Shown here piece by piece: positions 1 through 18,029 of a DNA stretch of 64,000 nucleotides. This DNA comes from Anas platyrhynchos (lineage: Eukaryota > Chordata > Aves > Anseriformes > Anatidae). The DNA lies in assembly GCF_047663525.1 (NCBI RefSeq), contig NC_092597.1, positions 22,212,001-22,276,000 on the forward strand, written 5' to 3'. A model generated the notes under the pieces. It did not search any database. It was given only the letters and a program-made list of their open reading frames with translations, and had not been told where the DNA came from. The first letter of the stretch is position 1. Each line of letters opens with the position of its first letter. A program made the position numbers and the translations under genes.

Positions 1-2
1 AG

Positions 3-1321
3 AAACAGAAGAAGGAAAGGGAAAAACTTCTACAGCAGAAACGTGAAATTGATTCCAAGCTGTTTGGGGATCCAGGTAGATCCTGCGTGCCATACGTCAC
101 TGTATTTGTTTCTTAGGCACTGGGTTTAAATTACAGGAGCAAAAATAGCTGGGAAAGAAGTCATCTGAAATAATTTATGCTTAGAGAAAAAGACGGGATA
201 AACAGAGAGAAATAATTTAACTGCTTTTAACAAATGTGATGCAAGAAGAACTGTTGAGCTCTTCATCATAGGCTGCAGTATATCTCAAGCTGACTCCATA
301 ACATTTTGCAAGAAGAGGTTGTAGATGAGCTGAAGTAGGAATAAACAGAGTAGATTGAAGACTTCCTGCACCTAGTGGGTGCTTTAGTTTGGTGACTTGG
401 TAAGCGTGACTTGGGTGATCTGTAAAGGTTCAGCGCCCATATGTTCCCCTTATTTAGAGGATGGAGGCAGGAAAAAGTTTTGCTAGCCTTGACTTTGACA
501 GAGTCAAAGCTCTGACAGCTCTGGGAAGGATGAAGAGATGTGCAAAGCATCTAAATAGTCCTTAACATGCTGTGTAGGTAAAGATCCCAAGTTAGGTTGG
601 GGAGTAACAAATGAGTTGGCAAATCTGGGGCTTCTAAGACTTCTTAGAATCAAAGGTGTCTCTGGTTTATTGAACGATTTCTGTCTGTGTTTTAACAGAT
701 GAATTTCCTCTTGCCGATCTACTGCAACCCTTCAGAGAATATTACTTACAAGCCGAGCATTCTGTAGCAGCTCTAATCCAGATCAGGTAGAAATGAAGAT
801 TTTATTTCAGTGTCTAATGTGACAAGTACTGTTTGTTGGGGCTGTAAAATTTTAGTTCTGTCATTAACTTCCAAGTATGATTATTCTTATTCATAATAAT
901 TAATTCATAATAATCAATTATTATGATTCTGTTGTTTTTTTTTTCCCCTTTTTTTTGGTTAAGTGTCTACCTTCTAGCTTGATGAAGTTGTATCCAGCAG
1001 ACACTCTTGCGAAGCAGAGTGTGCTTTCATGTCTAACCATTGCCTTTACTGTATCAGTATATTAAAATTTTCACATTTGTGCTTTGAAAAAAATGTTTCA
1101 GAGCACGGTTTACAATTGTTTTGTGCATTGGTTGGCGTGAACAAATATGTATGTAGGTGTATAATCTTACTGCTCCTCTCAAACAAGACTTTCTCTCTTA
1201 AAGGCACGAGTGGGATCAGTACTTGGTGCCAGCCGATCACCCCGAAGGAAGCTGCATCCCTCCAGGATGGGTTCTTCCAAGTCTCCCCACAAACGACACT
1301 TGGGCCACTGCTGTCAGATAA
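3..1321 (+). CDS. PDCD7: PDCD7 (U11-59K), 3' end of gene, last three coding exons
   Basis: Programmed cell death 7 is the 59K protein of the U11/U12 di-snRNP of the minor spliceosome and acts in the nucleus. Only the C-terminal 92 residues lie in the window. Coding exons are 3-75 (open at the left edge), 699-786 and 1204-1321, with phases 1 and 2 at the two introns. The first piece is a charged helix (KQKKEREKLLQQKREIDSKL). The second holds DEFPLADLLQPFREYYLQAE. The third holds HEWDQYLVPADHP and ends ATAVR-stop. All three match the human C-terminus closely as recalled. GT and AG borders are canonical. The neighbour downstream on the same strand is UBAP1L, as in human. The rest of the gene lies left of the window, so nothing can be said about its start. 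Identity is very secure. Confidence 0.95.
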
Positions 1322-1685
1322 TTTAGAAATAAATTATTTTATCTTTGAAGGACGATAAGGTCTCATCGTTGGGTCCCGTTTCTGGTCGTTAAGCCTGTGG
1401 CCAGATACTGGAATATCTTGACGAAAACAGTAAGAGATGTTTTTGTTTTCTGACTCTGGAGGGAAATATCTGAGCAAGTCCAAAGCTGTCAGGCCTCTTG
1501 TGGCACAGAGTTACAATCCTGCTGTGAGTTTTTGTTAACAAATCTCTATCTTAATAAAGTAACATTGCTGACAAGGTTATTTGTGCTGGTATTCATGTGC
1601 TATTTTTAGTAACTTTTATCTTTATAAGCCTAAATCAAGATGTTGAAATCTCCAGAAATAAAAACGTTGTTTAAAAAAAAAAAAA
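1322..1685 (+). terminator. PDCD7: PDCD7 3' UTR with three poly(A) signals
   Basis: AATAAA hexamers lie at 1328-1333, 1553-1558 and 1657-1662 downstream of the stop codon. The last is followed by a genomic A run (about 1673-1685). The middle or last signal is the more plausible main end; the first sits only a few bases after the stop. Which one is used cannot be seen from DNA. Confidence 0.6.
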
Positions 1686-3327
1686 AGATCATTAGTAACA
1701 TGTTTTTCTTTTTAAATGAAGCATGTCAAGCATTGCTTTCAAAATAGTTTCTGTATTTCTGTGCGTAGAAACGAACATAGTACAAGTTTAAACAAATTCT
1801 AAGTACAAACAAGATATAAGTTCTTAAAGCTTGATTAAAGCAGCTGTTGACATTTTGCTTTTGTGGACTAAAACTGGTACCACAACATGGAAAATATTAC
1901 CTGTTGTGTTGAAATAAGTCAGTCAGACGTGATTATATATAAATCTGATAAATAAGCCTGCTGGAAAAAAAAATACAATCTGAAGTTTAACCTATTTAAA
2001 ATATTTTTACCTCTATAGCTATTTTCTATAGAGACAAATCATTTATGTAACGTTTGATTAAAAATGCAGCTCTGTTTTCTAATTCTTTTTGGTACAGAAT
2101 AAACAGAGAAAAATGGATTTTTTTTTTCGTTTGAAGTGTTTTTGCTCCTAGGGAGAGATTTGTTCTAGTACTTGGCATCGAATACAACCCAAGCTATGCA
2201 GAGAGTTGCTGGCAAAAGGTTTGTGTGAAGGAACTTCTCCCTCCTACAAGGTGACACAGGCTTATGGTTTCAAAGCCTTCCATGTCCTGGACAATTTGCT
2301 TAAAACAGCGATGGCCCATATGGTTTTGGGGCTTTGCTTGTCTACGCAGATTGTCGTGGCATCTTTCCAGTGTTGCAGTCTTATTCTCACTTAGCCCTAA
2401 TGTGTGGGAATGGATTCAGTTTTTCCAGTTCCTTACCTCAGCATCACAGCATTGTGTAATTCCTGGAGGAGGCAGCACATCATTGCCTACTCTGAGCTGA
2501 TAAATTCAGCGCTTAACTTTGGGCTTCTGTGTAATGTCAGTGGCTGAAGCTTTGCACTGATTTCTGTTAATAAGGACGGATCTAGGATTTGTCTAAGTGC
2601 AGAAGTTTGCGATTCTTGCTCCAGTGTATATTGCACCACAACATACAGATCACCATGAAGTCCCCTAAAGATTTGGGTTAAGATTTGCATGTCCATACTT
2701 TGCCCCTTCCCGACTATGATTTCCAGCTTCATCTTGCTCCAAGGTCTTTATGGCTAGGTCAGGTCCTGGGGGTCTTATTTGACCAAAAAACCACCAAAAG
2801 TTCAAACAGCATAAAAACTCTTGCGGGACCAACACTTTCAATTCAAGAAGCTAAGTGACCAGAGGATGCTCTGCTTAAATAGTTAGGCTCCTTATCCCCT
2901 CAACATGTCTGGTGAGGCAGGCTAACTGCCTAAGCTGCTGTAATCTTGAAGCTGTCGGAGTCAGGTACTTGTCTGACTGTGCAACAATTTAAAGACCTGA
3001 GCAGTGGATAAGCAGGCAGGGTAAAAGCAACCCTCTTCTCCCTGCCGTGTGAGACGAGCTACGTGATTGCATCCAACGGTAAGGATAACTTTATATGATT
3101 GATAAAAACAATAATTGAAAATGCCAGCAAGTTGTTAAGGTGTAATTCAATCTTACAAGCTTGCTGTGGTTTATTCTGTGTATTCGCTCTTGTCTAATGA
3201 TGTCTGCATTAAAACATTTTATATTTTAAGAGAGGAAGAACTTGAAGCCACAGCTGGAAGAGGAGTGGCTGAAACCTCAAAAATCTTGTAAAATACTCCC
3301 AAAATACATGGGAGATGGGCCATTGAT

Positions 3328-3331
<4 letters not shown>

Positions 3332-3365
<34 letters not shown>
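3332..3365. repeat. 34-base poly(A) run
   Basis: An uninterrupted A run is followed by a G-rich stretch. No coding retrocopy was recognised in front of it and no target-site duplication was evident, so it is listed as a mononucleotide repeat only. Confidence 0.8.
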
Positions 3366-3367
<2 letters not shown>

Positions 3368-5042
3368 AGGGGGGGACAAAAACAAAAACAAACCTTTGTG
3401 TACTCAGATTCACTCTTAAGATTCAGATTTGTCTGAGTATAGTAAGGTATTTACTACTACTGTAAGTGCAACAACAAATATCCCACAAGAAGAAGGGTTT
3501 GTTACAAGTTTCTAGGACTCATTTGCATCCTGTTCCTTCCCGGGTCTCGGTGCAGTTTGGGTTTCTTGTTCTTGTAAGGCTCACCCTGTCCTGATGGGTG
3601 CCTGCTCCTTTGCCAGCCTGCCTGTAACATGAAATTGGGCAGGGCTGGTGCGAAGCAGCGGCGGTCGGAGCGATGGCAGAAGCTGCTTTCTGGTGTGAGC
3701 CGTATTTACAAGTGACCCCACCCGCTCCTGTCTAGGAGCATTTCCACAGTCAGTGCTCCTCACCCTGATGGATTTTTCCCCCCTTTTTTTCTCTAAGCAG
3801 CCGGTTTGGGAATTAACATCAGTGGGAGCCTTTCCTAGTGCCCGCTGTTAGCACAGTACCACAGCAGCTGAGGGCACCAGGGGCCTGTTTTGCTCCTGTA
3901 TGAGGACAGCAGGACTTTGGTATGGCCTTAACCACGTTGATGCTGCACCCTACAACACAGCTTTTACTCTGTAAACGAGCCTGGGTCTTTTGGAGACCAT
4001 TCCAGGTGCTGCACAGCTGTTGGGACGTGTGGGTTCGCACCAAACCGGGCCGCCCGCAGCCGGCAGGGGCCGCGCCGTGACGTTGACGAGCTGGGGAAAA
4101 CGGGGACAACGTGGCTTTGATGACAGATGTTTCCCTGCCTTCCCTTCGTCAGCACTTGCACGGATTGTAACCTGGGCTGAGCCCTCTCAGGCTGGGCAGC
4201 AGATGGCTCCTGGCACGTTGCACGGCGCGGGCTCGCGGCAGCACACGTGCGGGGCCGGCCAAGCTGGTTAGGGGCTGCGGGGATTTGGGGCTCCTGGCGT
4301 CAGCAGCTGGGTGACAGCTCCTTGGAGTTGTGATCAGAGCAACAAGTGGTGCCAAGCTATTGTGTGTTTTGCTCTTAATTCGAAGCAGTTTGTCTCATTC
4401 CTTTCCGAAGGTAAGGAGCTGCCTTTCTCGAATGCCGTTTCCCATTTTCCTTATTTTTACATTAAATTATCAGGCAGCTTTTTTATTCTGTATACGTTCT
4501 GCCACTTATTTTCTTTTTGTGGAGTGTTTATCTTCATCGTCATAGAGGCCATTCCTTTCTAAAGGGGAAAAAAAAAAAAAGTAAAGACACTTCCATGGCT
4601 ACAGATGTCACACAAAGTGTTTGCCTTATGACCAGCATGACTGGTGAGGACTGGGACAAACAGGCTGCAGATTCCACAAGTCAGATGAAGACTTACCATC
4701 ACGGCAGGTTCTTGCCAGTCGACGTTATAGGAAGGAAACTATTTTGTGCGCTGTCATCGCTGGGGACTTGGGACTTGATGCAAGAAGTAGTGGCTTATTT
4801 TTTACTAAACTGAGTCATTTATGCAGAACCGATGGCTACACGATCGCAGTAATATTTTCCATGCCACCATTCCCAGTTCATCAGAAATTTTTCTCTCCCC
4901 AGCCATTCCTAATCCTAAAACACATCACGGTGCTTAAAACGAGCAGCTGGTTCTTAGAAGCTAATCTCCCCTTAAAATGGCTCGCTCAGCATCCCTCTAA
5001 CACCGTGGCTTGCACCAGCGTGAACCTTGGCAAAAGCTACTG

Positions 5043-5102
5043 AAGCAGAAAATAGGAATAAAGGTAGGAGATAGGAATAAAGTAGAAAATAGGAATAAAA
5101 CA
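5043..5102. repeat. Short tandem repeat built on ATAGGAATAAA
   Basis: Three copies of ATAGGAATAAA occur in 60 bases, separated by near-copies of AGTAGAAA or GGTAGGAG. The unit is about 18-20 bases. Each copy holds an AATAAA hexamer on the plus strand, but no plus-strand gene is known to end here. Confidence 0.7.
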
Positions 5103-5325
5103 CAGGTGCTTCTGTAGCTCTGTGTTGGGGAGAGCAATGGACACCAGCCCAGTAACACAGCGACACGGGGATGGTTCCCCTGGTGTGGCAGCTCCACGTG
5201 ATGGCTCAGAGTGGTGTGGCGGCCACGTGTCATCTCTGCCACCCAGCCCAGGTCACTGGGAGGTGATCTCCTCCTCCTCCTCCTTCTCTTTCACCTCCTC
5301 CTCCCCTTAGGAGGAGCTGGCAGGA

Positions 5326-5349
5326 GCTCTACAGAAGCTTCTGTAGAGC
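5326..5349. repeat. 24-base perfect palindrome
   Basis: The 12-base half GCTCTACAGAAG is followed directly by its exact reverse complement, with no spacer. A further copy of GCTCTACAG lies at 5357-5365. The palindrome sits about 390 bases before the UBAP1L start codon, in presumed upstream or intron sequence. Confidence 0.85.
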
Positions 5350-5739
5350 GGTTTCTGCTCTACAGCTGGGAAAAGGGCTCAGTACCTTGCTTGGGGAAGC
5401 CATGAGGCATGCATGGGGGTGGCAAAGGGGTGGAAGCGGAGGAGAAAAACGCTCAGGCTCCCTGCTGAATGAAGCCATAAGCTTGGTCAGGAGACTCAAG
5501 CTCCAAAAGGCAAAGGATAGTTCAGAGAAATCTTCCTGCTATCTAGGAATCAAGACTTTGCAAATCTGGGCGGTGTGCACAGAGTTTTTCCTCTCTCCAA
5601 AAGATCGCTTGAAACAGCTCAGTTTTCTCTCCTTCCTCACAAAATTTGCCGGTGTTACCTCACTCCCTCACAGGTACCAGTCCTTCCATTGACATTTTTA
5701 TTCCCCCCCCTTTTAGACAGCAAGAAATCAGTGGTGATA

Positions 5740-12789
<7,050 letters not shown>

Positions 12790-15700
12790 AGGCGCCCAGC
12801 ACCGACGGGCAGCTCCGTCCAGGACACCCAGCACTCATCCTGCTGCTCCATCCCCTCCCGGGCAGCAAGCAGCAGCTCACCAGCGTGGGTTCTCATCTCA
12901 TCCGGGGACATCCATCACGCGCCAGTTTGTCATTGCGCCGAGGCTTCGCGTCGGCAGTGTTTATCTCCTCACCCACACACATCCACCCTCGAACAACGCT
13001 GCTGTTTAGATTAGGGGGGGGTGAGATCCAAGCTGCTTTTCCTTTCGGCTGTGTGAAAGCAGAAAGCCAGCCTTCTCCCTGCACCTGGGGAACGCGCAGC
13101 TCCTGCGGCTCGTTTCGGCAGTGCCGTGTTTACAAACAGAGCCACGCGCGGTGATATAAATCATCAGGAGAGGGTGTTTTCATAAAAGCCGAGTGCTTTC
13201 ACAGAAACACCGCTTCTTCCTTTCTTGGGAAGGTTCTCAGCTGACTTCATGACGTTTGGGTGTTGTAATTGAAACCTAGCCGGATCGACTTGGTGTCTCC
13301 TTCTGAACGAGAAACTTGAGAAAAACGCACGGCTCGGTGAAGGGTTTGGAAGGGAAACAGGCTGCCGTTGTTCTAGGTAACTGAGACACTGCTTTTACCC
13401 AGCACAATGAAAAATGGCTTGTGCAAGGCTTCATGCTCAGGAAACTTCACGAAATCTGAGCAGGGAGATGAAGGACTGGCTCAGCTCTGCCTTTCATTAG
13501 GCAAATTCAGGGGATGCTTCCCTAAATTGCGGAGACAGTGGCTCAAAATTAGGTTAAGCACAAACATCGGGATCAGGAAAATCTGGATGCCTGGGGGAGT
13601 TTCTGTGTGTAACTAAGTACAGAGACTGGGAGATTCAGCTCACCATAATGCAGGATGTGTCTCGTGATTTGGCAGTGTAATGATGGGTAGTGTTTTCATA
13701 TAAAAGTACATAATTTCCCCGTGAATTCGATACAGATGTAATTTCTTTGAGTAAAGGTGCTTGGAGGGGTTCTTATAAAAAAGTGTCGGTGTCTTTTCCT
13801 ATGAAAATGCCAACTGGCACAACGTATGAGGGACAATTCTTATTAATTAGTTGCAAAGTATTTACCACTTTTCCATTGTGTCTTTCCAAGCAATCTCCTT
13901 GCCCAGTGCATTAAAATGCATTAATCAAATTCAAACAATGTGTCCCTGCTCCACTCTTCTTTGGGTAGCTCTCAAAACAATGCACGCAGGTGTAGCCCTC
14001 CACGAATGCCTCCATCCTTGCCCTGTGGCACAGCGAAGAGGACACTTTGCATCCAGATTTTGGGGGAATTGACCTGTCCGTACCCAAGGATGGGCGTTTA
14101 ATGCCTGCAACATCATGAATGTAAGTGAAAAGCAAAGTGAGGCACCTCCTTGTGTGGCCCCAGGAGATATCCTGCAAGGAAAAGGACGGGGAAGTTGGTT
14201 GATGGAGCATGGGGTGGTGATCCCATCCCATCCCATCCCATCCCATCCCATCCCATCCCATCCCATCCCATCCCATCCCACCCATCCATCCCTGGAGGCT
14301 GGCTGCGTCTTGCCTTCCTTGCAGCAGGTGGGAGCTCCCATCCGTTTTTCCTGCAGGAGCCTTTGCTCGGGTTACACAAGCTTTTCTTTTCGATACGGCC
14401 CTTATAAGGCAAGTCCATTCTACAGACAGCTTTTCGTTACGTCCCTCCCTGCCAAGATGATGTCACCTTCAGCAGAAACTTGCAAAAGGTTAAGCTGTGA
14501 TTAGATAGATCGCCTCGGCTCTGGCTGCAAGCTTTGGCGGAGCAAACCCCATTAAGATTCGGAGGGGCAGATAACGGCGCTGCGCTCGTGCCAGCACCGC
14601 GTAACATCGAGTGCTAAATTCTGGAGCAGCAAAGCAGATCTGCAGCATCGTGCCCACTCACTGTGCAAAGGCAGAACAGCCTCTCACGCTGGCTCATGTT
14701 TTTTTTTCCCCCCTGCTTGCAGAGGTACAAACAGCATCTTTTTTCATCTTTTTTCTCCCTCTAAAAATTGCCTGGTGTTACGCTCTGTACCGCTGTCTGG
14801 GTGGATGGATGCAAGCAAGTTACTCATCTCTTGGGAACGTCCATGCCCCACTCCCCAGTGCCTGCCAAAGCTTGTCTTTTCCATCAGGTGCTACACTTAA
14901 AAAAGATCTTTTTTCCTTTGCAAACCTGTGAACTGTTGGGAAAACAGTGCCCGAAGGTGGGGGAGAAGTTGCAGGGCTCGGTTGTTCCGGAGCTGGAAGG
15001 AATGGGAGAGGCTGCCAAGTTAAACTGTCTTGGGTTAGTCACAGAAGCTGCCATAAATATTTGAGTAACAGAAATGATTTTAACTTTATTTTAATGGAGG
15101 CTTTAAGCCCGCTCTTCAGCTTAACGTGCTTTAAAGCAGCGTGCTCCCGTGCGCTGCTTCCAGTTGGGAGAAGACAGCGCGAAATGTTAATTGGCCTCGT
15201 CTGGGAAGGGAGCAGGGATTTGACTCGATGGGATTTATGCTCGCAGCGTGCTCAGCTCTTCCGAATTCCTCCTGGGGTAACACAGGAGGTTACAGAAAAC
15301 AAACCCGAGGGGAAGGAGGGGGAAGGCAGCCTTGTGGTGGGGAGCCAGCGCAGGGCAGCTGATGCTGATGGGTGCTGATGGCAAGCTTGGGTTTTCTTGT
15401 TTATTTTGGTGGTGGTTTTTTTTCTCAAATGCAGTCTGTTTCGAAAACGCTGAGAACTTGGCGAGGGCCAGCAGTGTGAGCGGCGGAGTCATCCCTAATG
15501 GTGTGCCCTGATCCCAGGGGAGGGGAGCAGGGACACCCTGGTGCCGGGAGCCCGAATGGGTGATATTTGGGGTCTGCTGCCAGCTTAATTCCCTGTCCCT
15601 ATCCCGCCCGAGGGACAGCAACACGAAGCATTTGCCAAGGGAGGCGAGGGCAGCAATCTCTGAACATCCCCAGAGCAAAGCCAGGAGCTGGCAGGGGTCT

Positions 15701-16652
15701 GACAGCCCCCAGCATTTTGGGATTGTGGCTGACCGGGATGGTTCAGCTGGTTACGGAGCTCTGCTGGCTGAGGACACCTGGGCACCTGTCCTCTCCTTCC
15801 ATTTTCACACCCTCTCTGTCTCCGAGGTTTGTTTTGTCCTAAAAAGCCCCCTCTGGCTTAAACAAGAGGAGAGCTAGCCCCTATCTATGCTTTGTGTCTC
15901 CCTGGAGGCTGGCTGGTGCCCTCGAGGACACGACGGATGCTTCCCAGAGAGGCACCCACTCACCCCAGAGCACAGCCTGCCCCCGTGCAGGTTTTTGGAG
16001 ACAAACCCCAATTCTGAGGTCTCTCCCCTCCATCCCCCCGTGCCCCTTTGTCCCCCTATCCCGGGTGCAGCCGGTGCCTCCCCGGGGAGCTCGGGGCTGC
16101 CTGGGAACCGCGCTCCTGCCAGCAGCTCTGAGCGGAGCCGCAGCTGAGAAAGCATTCGGTGTGTGGTCGGAGAGCAAAGGGGACAGGAGGGAGCGTTGAC
16201 GTGGGTCCCCCCTTCGGAGGTATTTCCCTTTCTGAAGGGAAAAAGGAAAAAAAAAGCCACGAGAGAAGAGTAATGAAAACCACAGGGCTTTTTACAGCTT
16301 TCCCTTTAATTCCAGGATGTGGAGACTGATTTCCCAGCGGAGCAGAGAGCAGGAGGGATGCTGCGCACCTTCAGAGCGGGGCCAAAATCGGTCAACCTAA
16401 CGTCTGCACCTCTCCAGAGCCCGTCCTCTGCAGGAGCCACAGGGCCCTGCACGCTGTTGGCTCACATTTGGTGGGACTTGGCGCACGGCTGCCGTGACAT
16501 CCCGCGGCCCCTTCCCCTCTGGCAGGACCAGCGTCACCTCCAGGTCCAACGCGCCGCCTCCGTGGACCCGGGCACAGCTCCGCAGAGGAGGAGAGGAGCC
16601 CAGGGGAGCGGCCAGGCGCGAGGGGAGCATCCCGAGGTGGGCTGGGGGCCGC
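12790..16652. other. Convergent UBAP1L / KBTBD13 3' regions
   Basis: No gene was recognised in this interval. It should hold the 3' UTRs of the two converging genes. Possible plus-strand signal for UBAP1L: ATTAAA at 13910-13915. Possible minus-strand signals for KBTBD13: ATTAAA read from 16305-16310, and AATAAA read from 15400-15405 and 15085-15090. A pentanucleotide satellite lies at 14220-14280. Open frames here are short and have no recognisable family. Confidence 0.45.
14220..14280. repeat. (TCCCA)n pentanucleotide microsatellite
   Basis: About twelve near-perfect units of ATCCC/TCCCA run in tandem and then decay into CCATC units. Apparent proteins with repeated GWDGM on the minus strand are translations of this repeat. 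Confidence 0.95.
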
Positions 16653-18029
16653 CTACGTGGCGACGTCGTGGTCGCGCCGCGGCAGGCGCAGGAGGAAGGT
16701 CTGCAGGGAGCCGCTGCGGGGGAAACCCGCCCGCTCCTTCTTGAACCTCCAGGTCTCCTCTTCCACCGAGTAGAGGAGCGTCAGCATCTTGTTGACCGTG
16801 TAGACCGTGTCGCCCTTGATGAGGGCGGTGAAGAGGGCTCCTTTGCTGTTGAGGAACTGGCCGGGCAGAGCCGTCCACTGCCGCGAGGTCAGGTTGAAGC
16901 AGTCGATGACGCAGCGCAAGAAGTCGTCCGAGGGGCCGTTGCGCATGACGTAGAGGTTGTCGCGGTGGGCCACCATGCAGTGCCCGTAGCTCTGCTGCCG
17001 CTTCAGCTCGGTGACGGGGAGCCAGGCGTCCTGCTGGCTCTCGTACTCGTAGATGACGGTGGTGTCCAGCGGCTTCCACAGGCAGACGAAGATCTGCCCC
17101 AGGGCTTGGGCGCAGGGCGCGGCCGAGCTGGGCTGCGGCAGGTCGGAGACGAAGGTCCAGGTGTTGGAGGACACCTCGTAGCGCTCCACGGATTTCAGCG
17201 AGATCTTCTCGTACTCGCCGCCGATGGCGTAGAGGCAGCCCTCGTGGCCCACCAGCCGCACGTCGTAGCGCAGCTGGTGCGGGCTGGGGAACTCGCTCCA
17301 GGCGTTGGTGTCGGCGTCGTAGCAGAAGCTGCTCTCCACCACCTGCTTGCTGGCCCCGTAGACGCCCCCCACGATGTAGATCTTGTTGTCCATGGTGGCC
17401 ATGCCGGCTAGGAACGTGCTGGCGCTCAGCGGCAGGCAGGAGAGGGTCCGCCACGTGTTGGCCTCCTCGTCCAGGTAGCAGATGGTCCTGGAGAGGTCCT
17501 CCAGGAACTCGAAGGTGGGAGTGTGGGCTCCCACGGCCACGAAGGAGCTGGGCAGGAGGGCTTCCACGTAGGCCAGCAGGTCGGCGGAGAGGCAGTCCAG
17601 GTAGTCCTCCAGCTCGGCGTAGCTGTCCCTGATGTAGAGCGCGGCGCGGTGGAAGAGGTCCAGGAGGCCGAAGATGGCCGCGGCCTGGTAGAGCAGGATG
17701 CAGTTGTCGGAGTTGATGGTGTTGATCAGGTACTTGGCCAAGGGCTTGGCCTGCAGGAAGGCGGCGCATTCGACCGCCTGGAAGGTCTCCTCGCCCCCCA
17801 GCACCGGCCGCTCGCCCGCCAGCACCCGCAGCATGGCGAGGAAGCCGGCGGCGCTCAGCTCCCCCAGCACGATCTCCTCCTGCGTGCTCTCCTTCATGCC
17901 CGAGCGGAACAGGGCACGGAAATACTCGCTGCTCTCCACCAGCACGGCCTTCTCCACCGAGAACAGCTGCCCCTCCACACGGATACGCACGCTGCCCGGT
18001 GCCCGAGCGCCGTCCTCCTCTGGGGTCAT
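16653..18029 (-). CDS. KBTBD13: KBTBD13, kelch repeat and BTB domain protein 13
   Basis: A muscle-expressed BTB-kelch protein that acts as a substrate adaptor for a CUL3 ubiquitin ligase; human mutations cause nemaline myopathy type 6. It is a single-exon gene, as in human, and codes for 458 aa, the same length as the human protein as recalled. Residues about 15-110 form the BTB domain ([20 protein letters not shown], then [13 protein letters not shown]), followed by a BACK-like segment with [15 protein letters not shown]. Kelch blades start near residue 170 and include [26 protein letters not shown] and [20 protein letters not shown]. The C-terminus [11 protein letters not shown] is conserved. 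The frame stays open 63 codons further upstream to 18218, but that extension is low-complexity and unlike the family, so the ATG at 18027-18029 (MTPEED) was chosen. It is convergent with UBAP1L and head-to-head with RASL12. Confidence 0.96.
   Translation of the reverse strand: MTPEEDGARAPGSVRIRVEGQLFSVEKAVLVESSEYFRALFRSGMKESTQEEIVLGELSAAGFLAMLRVLAGERPVLGGEETFQAVECAAFLQAKPLAKYLINTINSDNCILLYQAAAIFGLLDLFHRAALYIRDSYAELEDYLDCLSADLLAYVEALLPSSFVAVGAHTPTFEFLEDLSRTICYLDEEANTWRTLSCLPLSASTFLAGMATMDNKIYIVGGVYGASKQVVESSFCYDADTNAWSEFPSPHQLRYDVRLVGHEGCLYAIGGEYEKISLKSVERYEVSSNTWTFVSDLPQPSSAAPCAQALGQIFVCLWKPLDTTVIYEYESQQDAWLPVTELKRQQSYGHCMVAHRDNLYVMRNGPSDDFLRCVIDCFNLTSRQWTALPGQFLNSKGALFTALIKGDTVYTVNKMLTLLYSVEEETWRFKKERAGFPRSGSLQTFLLRLPRRDHDVAT

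Larger units (their letters stand above)
1686..5739. other. PDCD7-UBAP1L intergenic region and likely UBAP1L 5' region
   Basis: No protein-coding exon was recognised. The left half is AT-rich, with a 34-base A run at 3332-3365. A GC-rich, CpG-containing stretch at about 3990-4290 is the best candidate for the UBAP1L promoter. A good donor-like site (GAAG|GTAAGG) follows near 4410, but no first exon can be fixed. A short tandem repeat lies at 5043-5102, a CTCC-rich tract at 5263-5307 and a perfect palindrome at 5326-5349. The UBAP1L coding exon opens after a polypyrimidine tract and AG at 5716, so a non-coding first exon upstream is expected. Confidence 0.5.

Noticed and set aside
2181-2222. 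Exon-like segment with acceptor and donor between PDCD7 and UBAP1L
   Set aside because: The AG-to-GT stretch near 2150-2220 is open in one frame, but its product resembles nothing known and PDCD7 already ends with poly(A) signals before it.
3242-3436. Processed retrocopy ending in the 34-A run
   Set aside because: No recognisable gene body, no flanking duplication seen, and processed copies are rare in birds. A simple mononucleotide repeat is enough.
14220-14280. CRISPR-like array
   Set aside because: The repeat is a five-base satellite with no spacers in a vertebrate genome.
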